Assembly: GCA_013407085.1 (NCBI GenBank)
Contig: JACCGJ010001889.1
Coordinates: forward strand, 88,812 to 152,811
Direction: 5' to 3'
Length of the DNA stretch: 64,000 bases
Source of the DNA: Atriophallophorus winterbourni
Lineage: Eukaryota > Platyhelminthes > Trematoda > Plagiorchiida > Microphallidae
Numbering within the stretch: the stretch's first letter is position 1; every line of letters begins with the position of its first letter. The notes under the pieces were generated by a model. The model had not been told where the DNA came from. It did no database searches and saw only the letters and a list, made by a program, of their open reading frames with translations. Shown here in pieces: positions 1 to 13,800 of the stretch. The position numbers and the translations under genes were made by a program.

Positions 1-1006
1 AAGCATCACAAGTAACTATTACGTTTAGTAAACAAACACATGTAAGATTAATGGTGATGGACGATGAAAAGTTTAAGTCTTAAGTAACAATGGATTCCAT
101 GAAAAACAAAAATAAAACCAGCAACTCATCCAAAAATCATCATACTTTTTGATGTTGTATATTTCTTAAAAGATTGTATTTGATTAAGTGCCGGTGTGCT
201 TCGACGCTGCGGTTCTGCATTTTCAAGAAATGCGCTCACCACTGGCTTGTCATTACATTCAGTTATAAAATTGGTACTCACTTTTGCTGGGAAAATTATC
301 GCTGTGGTCTAGCATTTGGTTATAAGTACCACTAATTCGTGTAAATTAAATTATAAGTGAAACACCGCTAGCAGCCTGATTAGTAAGAGAGTTGAGATAG
401 AGGCATTTTTAATGTAGTGATTGATGCAAATTGAATCGCCATGCTATTTGTAATTTATACTAATTACCACAAAATGATATAGCAGAATGATTTGTTCACA
501 CTATGGAAACATCTATTTGTTGAATATTTGTATACATTGTTATATAAAGGGTAGTTTGAGGTAATTGCAATGTTTCTTGGTTAACTTATAGCTAAACGAT
601 CGTATAAAGTGTTATTGGACTCAATCATTTTTAGTGTCCTGTGATCAATATTTCGGAAGTTCCTAATTTCCACATCGCCGTGGAAATATTGTGCGCATGT
701 AAAATTTGTTGTCGCTGTTTTGACTTGCTCGGGACCGCTATCATTCGGAAGATCTTCTTTTGCTGAATTCAACAAGCCGTGTTTCCTTTGTGTGAGATCA
801 AATCTACGGTCACCACGATTGTTTTACTCGGTAATTTGCACCCAATACATTGCGATACGTTCCCACACGAACCTCACAAATTTCATCTCTCAACCGTTAA
901 TCGATCGATACGCGCTTAGGTGTTTTCGTGGAAGCTATCAAAGCCCACATTCAACGACCAGACGACCTTGACCTTAACTGATATCGGATGTCAGGACCTA
1001 AGAAAA
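1..1006. other. Region without an identified gene; possibly CR1 5' leader at its right end
   Basis: AT-rich to about 700, then more even in composition. Short open frames occur on both strands around 580-971 but none has support. The stretch from about 720 to 1006 directly precedes the LINE ORF1 and may be its 5' untranslated leader. Confidence 0.3.
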
Positions 1007-2440
1007 CTATGCGTGATTTGTATCAAATTTGCAAAAGGGGGTGTGTGAAATCGAAAGTAGTCATGTGTTATATGTGCTCTCATTGCGATAAAATTTTAAC
1101 TAGAGGCAGTAGACTTTATTCATAATGCTGAAATTCCAGGTGTCTGTTCTGTGTGCAGCGTCTGTAGAACAAAGCCGTTAAACGGCGCCGAGACCAATGT
1201 ATCACAATTAGGAAACCTAGAAGTTCGAATCAAATACTTAGAAAACTGTTATCAAAAATTCGAGGAAACATTGAAGTCGATAGTAATTGCCCACAATAAC
1301 TCACTTAAAAATGAAACCAACCTACACCCAACGCTACATGCCGTACTTCCACATGATGCTCCGCTATTTAAAGAGAATTTACGAGAGGCCGAACAGTTTA
1401 GTGATGCGAACGCTAGCTGCGACTCAGATGTTGGTCAGCTTAAAAAGTCGAAGGGGCGTCTACTGACTGTCCATCAGCAGAATTAATCTACCTTCAAAAC
1501 GAATACTGAAATAAAAACAAATTTGATGAATCTCAGTGTAATCTGCACCAATGTGCCGGTGCCATCCGTGACACTTTTCTCAAGTAGAAGAACTCACGAC
1601 ATTGAACAATAGCACCAGCTGTGTTCAATGATGGATATGAGCTCGATACTGCCTGATTCAATAACCCGCCTAAATCGGCACCACAATTCTCCTTATCTTG
1701 ACGAAAAGCGTTTACTGAGAATAACTCTCAAACGCCAAAAATAGATGGAAGACGTTCTTCGAAACTCTTAGTTGCTTCGTACATGTTCACATACTAAATG
1801 TAGCATACATGCTGATATTCCGTAGTGGGAGAGAAAAGGTATTTTAAACAATTGGAAAAAATCTGACCAACGCAGTGTTGTTATTCTTGGTGTTCCCGAA
1901 CACACGAACACTGCTTCGGGAAGTGAAATACAGCACCACGATTACAAAAAGTGGCTCTACGTTTCCAACAGCATCGGAGATAACAAGTCAGTCGTGGTTG
2001 ACAATTTTAGAATACCTCGGTCACCAAACTATAAAGGTGGCAGCCCAAAACCTCTGAAAATAACATTTTTAACGAAAGGTATGATGTAATCAATTAGACC
2101 TAACTGGAAAGCAAATCATAGGAATCTCCCGAAGGATGTCAGAATGAGTGACCACAGACTTTCTACGCTGAAACCACCTAATCAACCACGGATTCTACAA
2201 TCAGACGAGAATCCAATGAGAAACACTGTGGCAATCCCAAAATCGACCGATGTCCGACTCTCAAAGGGTCGGACAAATAGACGAGCTTTCAGCTCCATCA
2301 CTGTATACGAAAACCACAATCAATTACGTATATACAAACGCACAATACCTGGTAAACAAACTAGCTGAACTGAAGGATCTCTGTAATCAGCACTCACTCG
2401 ACGTCATAGCAATAACCGAGACATGGATCTTTGCTGATGT
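1007..2440 (+). mobile_element. CR1-like LINE piece 1: ORF1 and start of endonuclease (degenerate)
   Basis: An ORF1-like frame starts at ATG 1007 and carries a Cys/His cluster (VMCYMCSHCDK). After a frameshift near 1120 comes VCSVCSVCRTKPLNG, together resembling a PHD/RING-type finger, then a coiled-coil-like LEVRIKYLENCYQKFEETL. At 1870-2150, across frames, is a second ORF1 domain with VVILGVPE and PKPLKITFL. From about 2305 the endonuclease begins (YVYTNAQYLVNKLAEL, then DVIAITETW), and it breaks off near 2440 where piece 2 starts. Stops and frameshifts show it is dead. Confidence 0.7.
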
Positions 2441-4838
2441 GCCCTGGTGGGAAAAGGCCCGAAAGGACCAGCAACAAGACCAAACGAAACAGAGGGATGA
2501 TCGAAATATAATCCTTTTGGGAGTTCCAGAAGCTGATGAAGCAACTGATAAAGCGGTGCAGCGCAAACACGATCAGTTACAATGGAGATTCCTCAGTGAT
2601 ATACAGGGTTAGCATGATGTAGCTGTGACGGACACGTTCCGCAAATCTCCTAATTAGAAGGGCATCGGTCCTAAGCCCCTTAAAATAACGTTCTTGCGTA
2701 ATGATATGATGAACACCGTCAAAAATCGTTGGGAAAATGGCCGCAGAATAATCCGGCGAGAAATTAGACTAGGTGCATCGAAACGCCATATTGGAAACAT
2801 AGATGCACAACTAAGTTCAATAGAAACACTACCAAGTCAATCAGTTGTTGACGTGTCAGAAACAAATTCAGCCGATACGATAGATCACTGTATTCCAACA
2901 GTACAGTTGAGTGAAACAACTATGAAATGCATCTACACCAACGCACAATGTCTCGGAAACAAAATCGGTGAACTGCATGCAGTTTTTCTGAGATGTTCAC
3001 CAGACATCATCGCCGTAACGGAAACGTGGCTACAAACGCACCAAAAAAATAGTGAACTAGAATTACCAGGAATGTCACTTATTCGTCATGACCATGAAAC
3101 CAGAGGAGGAGTAGCTTTGTATTATAGCCAAAACCTTCTGTGCCGTGAGATTACGGATCCAGACATCGTGTTACTGGATACACTCTGGTGCTCAGTCAGA
3201 CTAGCTAACGGCGAAGACTGTATTTTGGTAGTAGTATATCGCCCACCGTCTGCACAGGAAACCTACAATCTGGCCCTACTGGATAAAATTCGCATGGTTA
3301 CTTCCAGATTCCCTTATGGATTTTTGATTATGGGTGACTTCAATTTACCGAATCTGCAGAGCAGTACGATTTACCCAGAACACTCCCTCGAGTGCTCATT
3401 CAGTGAGTTGTTTGACGATATTACTCTTTATAACCACATTTTATTTAATACCCGATACCGCGGAAACGATTTACCCTCACTCTTAGATCTCCTTCTGGCA
3501 AGCAATGAACACGACATTGATAACAAAGCTTACGATAGTCCACTGGGACTAAGTGATCACGTCGTCATCCAGTTTGCCTATCTGTTTGAAGCTGTAAGAA
3601 CAAATGATGCCCGTAAAACAGTTAGGCGGATCAACACTATGGCGTTGAGTGATGCTCTGATAAACACGATGAACTGCCCACCTGAAACCAGCAACGTACA
3701 TGAGTTTTGGATATGGCTAATATCTAATCTCAAAAGTTCAATCGAAGTGAGCTCCGAATTTGTCCTCAGGAACTCAAGAAAAATAATTTGAATTTAAACT
3801 AAGAAACCGAACTCGTAAGTGGCTAACGGTACGAAACATTGCTTGGCGACATCATCGGCAAAACCCATCATCCGAGACCTGGGAAACATTCCGTTTACTG
3901 CGGAACAAAGTAAACAAATTTGTCATTCAAGACAAGTTGTGCTTCCAAGAAGTAAAATCAAGCATGATGGAGTGAAACCCCAAAATTCTTTATCGTATGG
4001 TTAACGATCAAGCTAAGGTTAAACCTGGAGTAGCGTCCGTGAATACATCAGCTGGACCAACAACGACTGCAGCAGAAACTGCTGATGCTTTAGCCACGTT
4101 TTATTCATCTGTATTCAACCCGATAGACATGCAATAAACAGCCCAAACCCAACACTTTCAAACACGGTTGCTCTAAGTGAAATAAGTGTCACTTCGACGC
4201 GCGTCTCCTGAGGCCGACGTAATAACCCCGAAAATATTGAAGCAATTTGCGAGTTTGCTATACAAACCATTCACTTACATGTTCGAGCAAACACTGGCAA
4301 GCGGAGTGATTCCTACAGATTGGAAACGCGAAATAATTTCTCCAATTGACAAAGGTGGAAATCGCTCCAATGTTTCTAAATACCGACCCGTTACTCTGTT
4401 ACCAGTGATTTCAAAATTACCTGAGCGACTCATTATTGACGATCTAATGAAACATTTGGAGAACAATCAGTTACTTTCGAGGAACCAGCATGAATTCAGA
4501 CGAAATTATTCCTGTTTGTCTAATTTACTGGTAACGCTAGATGATTGGACAAAATCGGTAGATATAGGACAACCAATACACGCGTGCTACTTTGATATAT
4601 CAAAAGCATTCGATCGTGTTGACCATTTCCTATTACTGCAGAAGCTTGAAAGGCTTCGTATCACTGGAAAGTTATTGAATTGGCTAAATGACTACCTAAC
4701 AAATCGCACTAACCAGGTACGTGTTGATGGTGCATTATCCAAACCAATCGCAGCAACTAGCGGAGTTCCCCAAGGTTCAGTCCTTGGTTCGATCCTCTTT
4801 CTGGTTTATGTCAATGAAGTACCGGAAATTGTTCGGTG
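2441..4838 (+). mobile_element. CR1-like LINE piece 2: ORF1 end, endonuclease and truncated reverse transcriptase
   Basis: It starts inside ORF1 (NIILLGVPEADE ... PKPLKITFLRND), a second copy of the domain seen in piece 1. The 2694-3791 frame holds an apurinic-type endonuclease: YTNAQCLGNKIGEL, AVTETWL, RGGVALYY, VVVYRPPS, IMGDFNLP, GLSDHVV. The reverse transcriptase frame at 4186-4839 has ITPKILK, YRPVTLLPVISK, CYFDISKAFDRVDH (motif A, intact) and SGVPQGSVLG. It stops at LFLVYVNEVPEIV, just before the FADD catalytic motif, where piece 3 begins. The region 3792-4185 is the frameshifted linker. Confidence 0.82.
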
Positions 4839-7713
4839 AATGGTTCCAACCTTACGTGAGCGATCGCGAGCTCTCTATTCCAAACAAGACTGTGTTTCGG
4901 AAAGACTGCTTAATAACAGGTGGTGGAGTATATGTTTACCACCGCAAACGTCTATACAGTACGGTAGTTACAGACTCTGAACTCGATCTGGAAGACAGTA
5001 TATGGTGTAAGTTGAAGCTCGAATCAGGCGACAGTTGCATCGTTGGTGTAGTGTATCGTTCACCATCATCATTGGATGCACATAACGAAAAACCCTTGTT
5101 AGCAGCGCAGTACGTCGAAAACAGCGCAATTCGCAATTTCTGATTATGGGAGACTTCAAACTGCCTCAACTATATAACCGAGTAGATCATCCACCCTGAT
5201 CACTGACTACAAATTTCGCGAATTGTTCGATTACATCCCCTAGTATAATCATGTTTTCGAATATACACGACAACGAAATTTGCAACAGACATCTGTTCTA
5301 GACCTAGCATTAACCTCTGAAGCCACGGCCGTTGAAGTTGTTCAGTATCACCCTCCGCTGGTTCGAAGTGAACACCTCGTTCTGCTCTTTCAATACGTGT
5401 GCAATGCCAGTCGAATAGTAAAGCAAACAAAATGAAATCGAAAATTAGATTACATTGGTTTAATGGATACAATGGTGGCTTTCGATGAACATAATACAAA
5501 TTTCAATGATCCGGGCTTGTATTGCACAACCCTGACAGATTACATCATCAACACGATACATTTGAATTCAAACTATGTAGCGAACTATAATAGCAAAACC
5601 CCACTTCAAAATTCGCAGTCGCACTAGAAAATGGTTGACAAAGCGAAATTTGGTATGGGTTATTCACAGGGTCGCCAGAAGTGATTCGACCTGGGCAAAC
5701 TTTCGCGAATTGCGGAATAAACTCACAAATCTCATCAGGGAGGACTAACAATATCACCAGCTTCATCTGGCAGTAAGAATGCATCGAAATCCCAAACTGC
5801 TTTATCGGACTGTGAACAACACTACGAAGCTGAAACCCGGTGTTTTTCCGATCATGACAGATAACGGAATAACTGATTCCGTGCAGGAAACCGCTAACGC
5901 TCTCGCCATTTTTATCTTCACGAGTCATCACCCCCAAGGATGCATTACAATAATCGGAATTGTCAGCACTAAATATGCCGGAGACTATATGCGATATATG
6001 CATCAATTCTGAAATAGTGCCGCACCGCCTACGCAAAGTTGAAAATCAACAAGTCCCCGGGAGCTGACGGAATCACACCTGCAATCCTAAAGTTATGCGG
6101 CAATCAATTGTGCGAACCACTTTGTGACTTATTTAATCACTCTTTGAGGGAATGTGTTTTACCGACGGACTTGAAGAGAAGAATCATAACACCCATCAAC
6201 AAAGGTGGAACCCGTTCTGACCCAGCAAATTACCGCCGTGTTACACTCCTTCCAGTGATCTCAAATGTTTTGGAGCGAAATGTGTGCGAAAGAATTGTGA
6301 GTCATCTACAATTCCAAAACTTCTTGTCCAGAGAGCAACGTGGATTTCGGAAGTCTCGTTCTAGCTTGACTAACCTACTGGAGACAATGGAGACTGGATG
6401 CAGGCAGTGGATGATGGTAGTTGCGTGCATGCGTGTTATTTGGATATATCGAAGGTGTTTGATCGCGTGGACCTCTCAAACTCCTGAGCAAGCTGCACGA
6501 TATTGGTATTAATGGGTGCCTTCTTACCTGGCTGAGAAGTTACCTTCTTGATCGCAAGGCAACTGTACGTATCGATGGTGTGATGTCTGGGGAAATCGAA
6601 GCCACTAGCGGTGTCCCACAAGGTTCGGTACTTGGTCCGGTTCTCTTTTTGGTCTACATCAACGACCTTTCGAATTTTGTCACAGCCAAAATGGTTCTCT
6701 TTGCGGATGATTTTAAACTTTGGGTGCGAATCACGTCAATCTTGGACTATTTGCGCTTACAAAGCGATTTGGATATAATGAACAGCTGGTCGGAGCGAAT
6801 CAAACTTCCATTCAACTTCCCAAAGTGTAAATTTTTGCAAATAGGCAAAGATTTCACATTCTCATACAACCTTGGATCAAAACAACTGGAATGGACAACC
6901 AAAGAAAATGACCTCGGCGTATGGATTAGTGGAAGTCTTAAGAATAGCATGCAACGCGAAGCAGTGTACCAACGAGCTAGCCGCATGCTAGATATGCTTC
7001 GGCGTATTTTAGACATTCCCCGTGAGTAATTCCCCATGCACATAAATACGTATATTAATCCGGTGATGGATTATTCAGTTCAAGCTTGGGCAATATGGCT
7101 ACAAAAGGACATCAAGCTGCTCGAGAGGATTTATCATAGAGCAATTAAAATGGTTGGCTGTCTCCGCAACATACTATATGAGAATCGACTTGTGCATCTT
7201 AATTTGGATACACTGCTTCGCAGACGGGTTCGATTTGATCTAATCCTAACTTAGAAAATAATGAATTCAAAGGTGCACCATCTGAGACATCTATTTTGCC
7301 TCCAGTCAAGCCATGTCACACGTACTCACCCACTGGCATTTGATATTCCATATTCCCACCGGAACTGCCGTCCGTTCTTCTATTTGGTGCGAGTTTAATT
7401 CTTATGGAACTCTCTACAGCCAGATGGTGTACAATAATCTAGTGAAAGGATTTTCAGGAACAAATGGGATATATTTATGCGCAGTAATTTAACCCTACAT
7501 CCCGTTTATATAACATGATCTTTATCCAAGCGACTATTTTTTCCATCATACCGCGACAATACATGACATTTTTTGTAACTACCTAACTGTCGATCTTCCT
7601 AATGCCTCATTTTATTTTGTATATATATTTGTTGTCCTTATACGAATATCCTGTGGTGTTGTACAGCTACGAGCTTTTATATACCATAAATTCTTGAATC
7701 TTGAATCTTGAAT
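4839..7713 (+). mobile_element. CR1-like LINE piece 3: partial endonuclease, reverse transcriptase and 3' end
   Basis: It opens within the endonuclease (GGGVYVYHRKRLYS, VGVVYRSPSS, then IMGDFKLPQL in another frame). The 5190-6030 stretch is frame-broken linker. The reverse transcriptase runs through 6039-6512 (KSPGADGITPAILK, RVTLLPVISN), a shifted motif A (CYLDISKVFDRVD near 6430) and 6580-7029 (SGVPQGSVLG, LFADDF at 6700-6711). A C-terminal frame at 7036-7254 has YINPVMDYSVQAW and ERIYHRAIKMV. The 3' end has GGTGTTGTACAGCTACGAGC and a TTGAATC heptamer repeated at 7692-7713. It is closely related to the minus-strand copy at 57091-57848. Confidence 0.85.
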
Positions 7714-9286
7714 GTAATAAAGTCGGTCAGCGTAAAGTAACAAGAGCATGTAAGCCAGAACTTCGACTACAGATTAATTTGCACAGATGCGTGATCGAGC
7801 GTTATTTTTTACTGCACAGCTTACACCATAGTGATTTTTGCTTGCCACCAATAAGAAGGTACACGTTGAAACGCGCTAGGGTCTCACTGTTTCTATACAT
7901 TATTTATATTTATCTATGTCTGAGCCACTTAACAGTATCTCATTCCATGTACAATCTATGGCTGTACAGCTATTTTTATGGCTTTGAATCTCATTCTTAT
8001 TTAGTTATTGAAGCTCCACCATTAGAGCGATCACTTAGTTTTGTCCTAATCGATTCATATTAAATTACGTTCATGAAAACGGGTTATAATCCTTCAAATG
8101 CTTCTAAGCCACAAGCAATTGGTTAATTACCGATATTACGTAGATGTACAAGACACGTCCAAGGCCCCGATAGTCAGAAACTTATACATCTTAATGTTGT
8201 TCGAAACGGTAAACCGTCAAGTTCGGTAATTAGGTTTATCCTACCGGAATCGATTGTTCACAAACCCATGTGGCAGAAGATAAATAATTTAGCAGTCATT
8301 TTGAAAACTCACACAATGTACGATTATGACTTATTTGAAAGATCGATTTTAGCTCACGGCTAGACAACGTGCCATGTTTGTTGGAAGCTATGCGGTTAAA
8401 ATCAATTTTAATATATTGTGGTGCTCACATCTTCATCCCTCGCACACCGTTACCGGTTTCTGGCTGTTTCCCGTCATCTGGTGAAGACAATATGATCAGG
8501 TTCAGTGAGCCTTGAAACAGTGGTTAAGTGGTAAGCAAAGTTATACTTGCATGGAACTATTGTTTAGGATTCTTACAAAGGACAACGATGTTCAAATACA
8601 GAAGCACAAGGTGATTTCTGGTCAAGTGTACGAGGCGCTTATAAAAGAACGAGATATTTTGTTGCTCAATGTGATTCTGTATTTGACTATCGTGGTTCTT
8701 TGTTAGAAACTTATACAACACTGACATACAAGTATAACTTTGAAAATCAATTTTAATTTTGAATAAAGTTAGCAGTTCGAGTTATCTTTAATGAAATTTC
8801 TTTGATTATGCACACTATCAAAACAAATTTTCATCTCTGAAAATATTCTAAAATAATTCATTCTGTAAATGCTCCTTCATATATGAGCAAATGAAAATAT
8901 TCTTCATATTTTTACAAACATAGGCTCTAAACTTAAGCGCAAAGTTTCACTCCACAAGATATAGCGGAGCTGACGTCGAATTTATTCGGAAATGATTATC
9001 TTACCATTGTAGATTCGTGTGACGAACCTTGATCAAGTGGTTAGACCAGTGGTTGCCAACGTTTTTACATCGTGGCACACTAATGGTTGGTTGGGAAGCA
9101 CGAATATAAAACATAAAAACGACAACTAATTGTATACCCAAAATGTTCAATTTTAAGTAATTAAGCAATTTAAAATTCAAATTTCAGCGTGCCGTCTCAT
9201 AATTAAGAAATAGAATGTCTTTATTAAAATTCCACCGTCTATTATTTTTCAGCAGCACATAAGTAATCATTTCACAGTTCGCTAAT
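7714..9286. other. Non-coding region with one dispersed-repeat copy
   Basis: A 120-codon plus frame at 7701-8063 lies in AT-rich DNA and has no family resemblance. Apart from the repeat at 8411-8655 nothing is supported. Confidence 0.3.
8411..8655 (+). repeat. Dispersed repeat R1, copy 1
   Basis: It starts ATATTGTGGTGCTCACATC and has CACCGTTACCGGTTTCTGGC, CATCTGGTGAAGACA, AGGTTCAGTGAGCCTTGAAA and GTGGTTAAGTGGTAAGCAAA. It ends with a GTGATTTCTGGTCAAG...GGCGCTTAT block. The same blocks in the same order occur at 46157-46484 and in part at 25571, 52413 and 54296. It is unclassified. Confidence 0.65.
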
Positions 9287-9832
9287 GTGCAGCGACACAG
9301 TGTTCGGAGGAAGGAAATCGAACTACTCGACAGGATTTATCATCGTGCTACAAAGTTGGTCCCCCCTTACAGAAATTTGCCTTTCACAGAACGAATGTTA
9401 AAACGCAACCTACACGATTTTACCCAACGACGGATACGTAGTGACCTCCTGTTGACATTCAAAATCCTGCATACTGAAAACCATCCCCTTAAACACTTGC
9501 TAAATCCCAATGGCCTTACTCGAACACGAACACATTCAAAGGCTTTAAGCATTCCGCATCCTCGATTGGATATTCGTCGTAATTTTTTCTCGGTAAGAAT
9601 TTGTTTTACTTGAAACTATTTGCCTGAAGAAATCACACGATCAGAATCTGTTGAGGTTTTCGCTTCCAAACTCGATGAGTTTATGACGAACCATGCGGTA
9701 TGTGACTGTCCCTATTAATTTTTGAGATATTTTATATATTTTTATATATTCCGTATACCTTGTCATCCTGTGGTTATTGTTAAGCTTACTGCTTTTTCTA
9801 CCATAAAATTTTCTGAGTTCTGAGTTCTGGAT
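9287..9832 (+). mobile_element. CR1-like LINE 3' fragment, second subfamily
   Basis: The open frame 9287-9613 has ELLDRIYHRATKLV, FTQRRIRSDLLLTFKIL and NGLTRTRTHSKAL. It continues in the next frame as NYLPEEITRSESVEVFASKL and a stop near 9720. These are the C-terminal end of a CR1-type reverse transcriptase ORF. The tail at 9807-9830 is a TTCTGAG heptamer repeat, unlike the TTGAATC repeat of the 7.7-kb element. It is 5'-truncated. Confidence 0.75.
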
Positions 9833-10809
9833 ACCTCTGGGTTAGACGAGTAAAGCGCCGTTGCATCGGCTTGCTATGATGTCACAGCGGAATAGATGAC
9901 CGAATTTCAATTGAGCGACCAAGGTTCGCATCTCGCTGCAGTTGATAACAATTCCACGGAATTAAGTTTAACCCAGATGCACAAGCAATATCTTGTGACC
10001 TTGCACCTGCACAGAGTCGTGCTACAGAAACCAAGTGGAACCGACCGAAATGATGTGGTTCAAAGGTTTCATCACAGCACTAAATACGTTTTACCAAATT
10101 AACTCCAAAACAACATATAACCTACGGGTTTTTAATGCCGTATAGTCGTTCCGCTAATGCTAAGAGTCCACAAAATTCATTGAACGTCAATTCTTCATAC
10201 GTTTCAAGATCGGTCAAACACTTGAACTCTCGAATTTGCTCATCATCGAATATCCCTGTCAATCGCTCTTTGATTATCTGAACGACATCCTGTCAAAAGA
10301 CGAATAGCATTCAATGAATGACATTATATATTAAACCCAAAGTTGATCATATGCATTGCAATTTTCTGTTTTTCAAACACTATGCTACATTTGTCGTACC
10401 AATCTTGTCCAACCGTGGCATACAAGCGCTACTCGTTTACAATGCTACATTTTTGGATTAATTATTCAATGAGCTACCTTGATGAGTTGCCTAGACAATA
10501 ATTGCTAGACATCAGTGTGTCAATACCAAGGTGGTAATTAAGTTCAACACGCTTAACCTCTCACTTCTTAAGGTAGTAATTACACATCGAGAGCTTTCTC
10601 TCAACAATTCTAGCATGATACGTGGGATTCGGTGATGTTATTATCAGGTAACTATTCTCAGCCTAATATTTGCGTAGATCAGGACTTTTGCCGTTTGGAT
10701 TGTTAAGTATGCCGATGGTGGTTTTAAAAGGTTTTTATTTATTAAACTCACCGTTCAGGTACCTAATCCGATTGTATCTACAAACGTTAGCCTCGTGTAA
10801 CTCATCGTG

Positions 10810-10835
10810 ATATATATATATATATATATATATAT
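10810..10835. repeat. (TA)n microsatellite
   Basis: Uninterrupted TA dinucleotides, about 13 units. Confidence 0.9.
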
Positions 10836-13800
10836 GTTGAAAGATAAGGTAGATAGATTTATTATAAAGTTTGGAATTGACTCTGAAAACCTTAGATTTT
10901 AATCGAAGTACAATGACCCAATGCTTGGAGTAAGTGTGAAATTGTTTTTGGTAATTCTATTACTTGATTATTGTGTTTCAATGACAACATTAGTGTTAGA
11001 TCATTTACCTTACAGCTCCACTAATTGATTAAGGGTTGTGCAATATATAAACGCGATACGGTATGATTCATTTTTGCTTGGAAATCTTATCTTCATGATT
11101 TCTTCATTGCATATGGGTATGTTTATGTATAGCCGGGTGCTAAGCGAGGCACCAAAAAACATTCTCCATTTTAGAACTTAGACTATGACATAAATAATGT
11201 TATCATGGATTGTGAAGTAGTGCAATTATTAAAAAGCATTGTCCCACTGGTGCTAATCTATAATGTGAAAAATCACCCGCTCACCTCTACAAGATATTCC
11301 ACTGACTTGTTTAAATTTGAGTATGCGCGTTCATAGACAATCCGTAACTCTTTTGAAACGTTACAATAGTTGGACAAGTACTTCAATATCGTACAATCTA
11401 CAAATGGTGTAATGCTTAAAACAAACTGTTACCTTTCAAAGTGGTTAGATCAAAAGGCAGCGTGAAACGTATTGAACTGTTAACGGCAGCTTGTTCGCAG
11501 ATCGCCTCCTGACTCAATCTTGATTCTAAAAACTGAGCATATATTCAGTGTAAGTCTTGGAGTTGAGGAAGTGTTAATGTTTATTCTTTGTAAAAAATGA
11601 AGCACACTAGATAAAATGGTAAGAACAATATCCTCGCTTTGGTTACAATAAAGTTGTGGAGGCAGTACTGCAAATAGTTCTACTAGCACCAGAAACAATA
11701 ACACAGTTTACCATCAAGTTGTAATCAATACTTTTGACGCAGACGCCATCGGAATTTCAACGGTCTGTGACATTCTTGTCTCGAATCGTTCGAGCAGTGA
11801 ACCGTTGAAGTCGTGAGCCAACGCCTGAGTGAAGCAACGAGAGCATTCTCTCTTCTATCAAAGAGCTGATGCTATAGAAATGCATGTTGCGGAGATTAAG
11901 ATTAATGGATTATTAATGATCAGTTATCAATCCAACCGAATGGTGTCCTCCGGGAAATCAGGAACATTATATTGAAAACAAGTTTTCTATGTAAACATAA
12001 TGATTGAGAAATTCAAACTTTCCTTATAAAAAGTTTCATTGATTTAGCGAATAGGACCTCGCAGTCTGATTGAAAAATGGCTCTGCTTAAAATATGAAAG
12101 AGTATTGCAACATTAATCGCAATTTATCTTTATCTATTCTCGACGATTTGATCAACAAACCAATACAGAAGTTATTTAATAGAGGACTGACCTTTTCATA
12201 CTCAAAAGCATGTGATCCATCAAAGTCAAAATATCCACATGACCATATGTCCCTCTTTTCCTTGCTTCCATCACTCTAGATTTGTGTGAGAAGCGAAATT
12301 TAGAGAGAATGCAACTGTTTTGCGGTGTGGGTTCTAAACTCTGGAAAGCAACTGACCTTGAATGAAAAAATTTCGGAGTAATCGGGAATCAAGACACCAG
12401 TTCCTTCCGCTTCTAAATTGCGTTTCATTTCTGCTTTAAGTTGCTGATGTAAGGTTCGAATAAACGGAAAATATTGGCTCCAATTTGTAGCAATAATTAA
12501 TTCATCAACTTAATCAATTATCCAAATAGTGATTAGCGATGTTCCGTTTTTACATGTGTGTAACCTAGTCTTTGTACTTTGATTTAATGATTGAATCTAA
12601 CATCGATACTATATGGTTGCCTGGTATAAATAAACGATATATAAGATTTCGATTGCCTAGCAGAGTATTCACACAACAATTAGTTGCAAACTAGTACATT
12701 ATCAGTATTATCATTGCCCATATTGAAGTACAGTCTAAATTACCAAAGTGCATTTAGTGTATATCCTATACTGAGCGCCATTGACAAACATAATTATATA
12801 TATATATGGTATTATTTTTTATAGGCTCTACAGTCACACTTATGTATAACCGAATCCGACACAGAATAGCCGTTTTACGATTCTGGTGGTGGCGTCAAAA
12901 GGATATATTTTTCTGAAAACTAAGCGGACACTCGATTACGTTCAACGCGGCACATGAGGTACAATTTTGATTTCCCAGCATTCTTATCAATATCTCTTTA
13001 TTTATTGCAGCGATTGAGATGAAAGTATCTCTCACTTAATCGAAACTATTCGATTGGTAAAACTGGAAGTATTTTGTCGTTTCCGGGTCATATTTTAGCG
13101 ACAGACTGTTTCTGTTCTACATCTTTAAACTTTTGATGCGTTAGGTATATCTACGCTTTATGAATGATACAACTATCTTTCGCAACGAGGAACTGGATAT
13201 CGAGAACTTATCCGCCAATAATAGTAATGCTAAAATTAAGATCTATTTTCGAACAATAAAACAGTGGAGGTCTAGCTCTTCTTGCTATTTTACTAACGAG
13301 AAGACAGACGAAATTTTGCGCATGTGGGTTACTCTAACAACAACGTTGGCTTGGGTGTATATACGCTTGAACATCGCAATCCCAATGAAGATAAAAATCC
13401 TTAAAATAACATACATATACACGAGCAACTCAAATTTAATTTCAAGGGAATTTTGCAGAGGAATCTAGGCTGACACTTAGTTTTTATTAGAAATGTTCAT
13501 CAAACTTGTTTCATCGAACGTCACTTGCTTTCAGTACCCAAAATTATACACATACTAACCGTACTTTGAAAGCTACTTTATCGTCGAATTTAGATTCAAG
13601 TCCATGTCTGAGCGACTCTCACACCCATTAACTATAGCACATAGATATATAAGTAGTTAATCAAGTGAACATTTAGAATAACAAACAAACCTTAAGCAGA
13701 CAACAGCGTAGAGAATATCTCCCTAGCCAGGCAAACTATGTGTATTTGTCGATTTATACGCTGCGGTGCTGGATCTATTAGCAGTAAGTAACTGAACTTG

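Noticed and set aside
7701..8063. 120-codon plus-strand frame after the LINE tail
   Set aside because: Begins in the LINE tail and runs through AT-rich DNA; no family resemblance.
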